6,491 nucleotides of DNA, from the NCBI GenBank assembly GCA_011048585.1, contig DSDS01000020.1, forward strand, positions 1 to 6,491, written 5' to 3'. Both the position numbers and the translations under genes were made by a program. Every line of letters begins with the position of its first letter. The stretch's first letter is position 1. The DNA is from Desulfurivibrio alkaliphilus (GTDB lineage Bacteria; Desulfobacterota; Desulfobulbia; Desulfobulbales; Desulfurivibrionaceae). The notes beneath the pieces were generated by a model. The model did not search any database. It was given only the letters and a program-made list of their open reading frames with translations, and was not told where the DNA came from. Of this stretch, positions 5,642-6,491 are shown one piece after another.

Positions 5642-6491
5642 TGCGCATCATCTATCTGGGTACCCCCGAATTTGCGGTACCGCCCCTGGCCGCCCTGCTG
5701 GAGCATGGCGAGGAGGTGGTGGCGGTGATCACCCAACCCGATCGTCCCAAGGGGCGGGGCAAAAAATTGAGTCCGCCGCCGGTCAAGGAGCTGGCCCTGG
5801 CCCACAAGATTCCGGTGCTCCAGCCCAGCAAGATCCGCACCCCGGAATTCCTGGCCGAGATCAGCGCCCTGCAACCCGACCTGCTGGTGGTGGTGGCCTA
5901 CGGTCGCATCCTGCCCGGACCGCTGCTCAACCTGCCCCCCCACGGCACCATCAATGTCCACGGCTCCCTGTTGCCGGCCTACCGGGGGGCGGCCCCTATT
6001 CAATGGGCGATCATCAACGGCGACCAGGAGACCGGGGTGACCATCATGCAGATGGACGAGGGGATGGACACCGGTGATATCCTGCTCCAGCGCCGACTGA
6101 CTATCCATGACGATGACACCGCCGCCAGCCTGGCCGCCAGGATGGCCCCCCTGGGCGGCACCGCCCTGGTGGATGCCCTGGAACTACTGCGGGCCGAAGC
6201 CCTGCCCCCCCGCAAGCAGGATGATAGCCAGGCCACCATGGCCCCACTGCTCTGCAAAACCATGGCACCCATCGACTGGCACCGCTCGGCCCGGGCAATC
6301 TCCTGCCAGATTCGCGGCCTGGACCCCTGGCCCCTGGCCCGTACCAACCACGGCGAAACCACCCTGCGCCTCTTTAAACCCGAGGTGGCCGCCGAACCGG
6401 CGGGAGCGCCCCCCGGCACCATCACCATGATCCAGCCCAACCTGGACCGCGTGGGAATTGCCACCGGAGAGGGTTGCCTGCTGGTGGGCGA
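5641..6491 (+). CDS. fmt: Methionyl-tRNA formyltransferase Fmt (3' end outside the window)
   Basis: Fmt transfers a formyl group from 10-formyltetrahydrofolate to the methionine on initiator tRNA, the mark bacteria use to start translation. The frame runs open from ATG 5641 to the window edge (283 codons). It begins MRIIYLGTPEFAV, the usual Fmt start. The catalytic triad is N105, H107 (in INVHGSLLPAYRGAAPIQ) and D143 (in MDEGMDTGDIL), offset by one from E. coli N106, H108 and D144 with the same spacing. IDW (211-213) and the stretch ending GLDPWP (226-231) belong to the C-terminal tRNA-binding domain, which is cut off. About 30 residues should remain outside, given the usual length near 315. 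The ATG shares its A with the def stop (TGATG), so the pair is translationally coupled, as def-fmt commonly is. Confidence 0.97.
   Translation, partial: MRIIYLGTPEFAVPPLAALLEHGEEVVAVITQPDRPKGRGKKLSPPPVKELALAHKIPVLQPSKIRTPEFLAEISALQPDLLVVVAYGRILPGPLLNLPPHGTINVHGSLLPAYRGAAPIQWAIINGDQETGVTIMQMDEGMDTGDILLQRRLTIHDDDTAASLAARMAPLGGTALVDALELLRAEALPPRKQDDSQATMAPLLCKTMAPIDWHRSARAISCQIRGLDPWPLARTNHGETTLRLFKPEVAAEPAGAPPGTITMIQPNLDRVGIATGEGCLLVG

Noticed and set aside
1..6491. CRISPR array, phage genes, toxin-antitoxin pair or defence system
   Set aside because: No regularly spaced repeats and no such genes are visible; outside the left 120 bases the window is core housekeeping DNA.

Overview
The window is a housekeeping segment of a GC-rich Gram-negative chromosome. 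Five protein-coding genes and one tRNA gene are recognised. The left 120 bases are AT-richer and probably carry the tail of an insertion sequence. The gene content (long-form PriA, galU-priA-def-fmt order, GC-biased codons) suggests Desulfobacterota, perhaps the Desulfobulbaceae/Desulfurivibrio group. That taxonomic call is inference from gene order and protein style, not from a search.

Layout. Bases 2-106 (+) encode a 34-residue C-terminal tail resembling IS4-type transposases, followed by a possible element end near 107-122. A strong intrinsic terminator (155-200, read on the minus strand) closes a minus-strand unit made of tilS (365-1438) and tRNA-Arg(CCG) (209-285). A 7-bp hairpin lies between these two genes. 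A divergent control region (about 1439-1586) separates tilS from the plus-strand genes. It holds a good sigma70-like promoter for galU and a 13-bp direct repeat.

On the plus strand galU (1587-2459), priA (2474-4969), def (5039-5641) and fmt (5641 to the window edge, incomplete) follow in close order. The gaps are 14 bp (galU/priA) and 69 bp (priA/def), and def and fmt overlap by 1 bp (TGATG). A possible internal promoter overlaps the end of priA.

Functionally, fmt and def form the formyl-methionine cycle: Fmt formylates initiator Met-tRNA, and Def removes the formyl group from nascent proteins. TilS and tRNA-Arg are also translation functions. PriA restarts stalled replication forks, and GalU makes UDP-glucose for envelope polysaccharides. 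All are standard core genes. I do not see an undescribed system here. The points most worth a second look are a 30-residue acidic insertion in the deformylase, the probable IS end beside the tRNA terminator, the repeats in the divergent promoter region, and the start site and P-loop variant of TilS.
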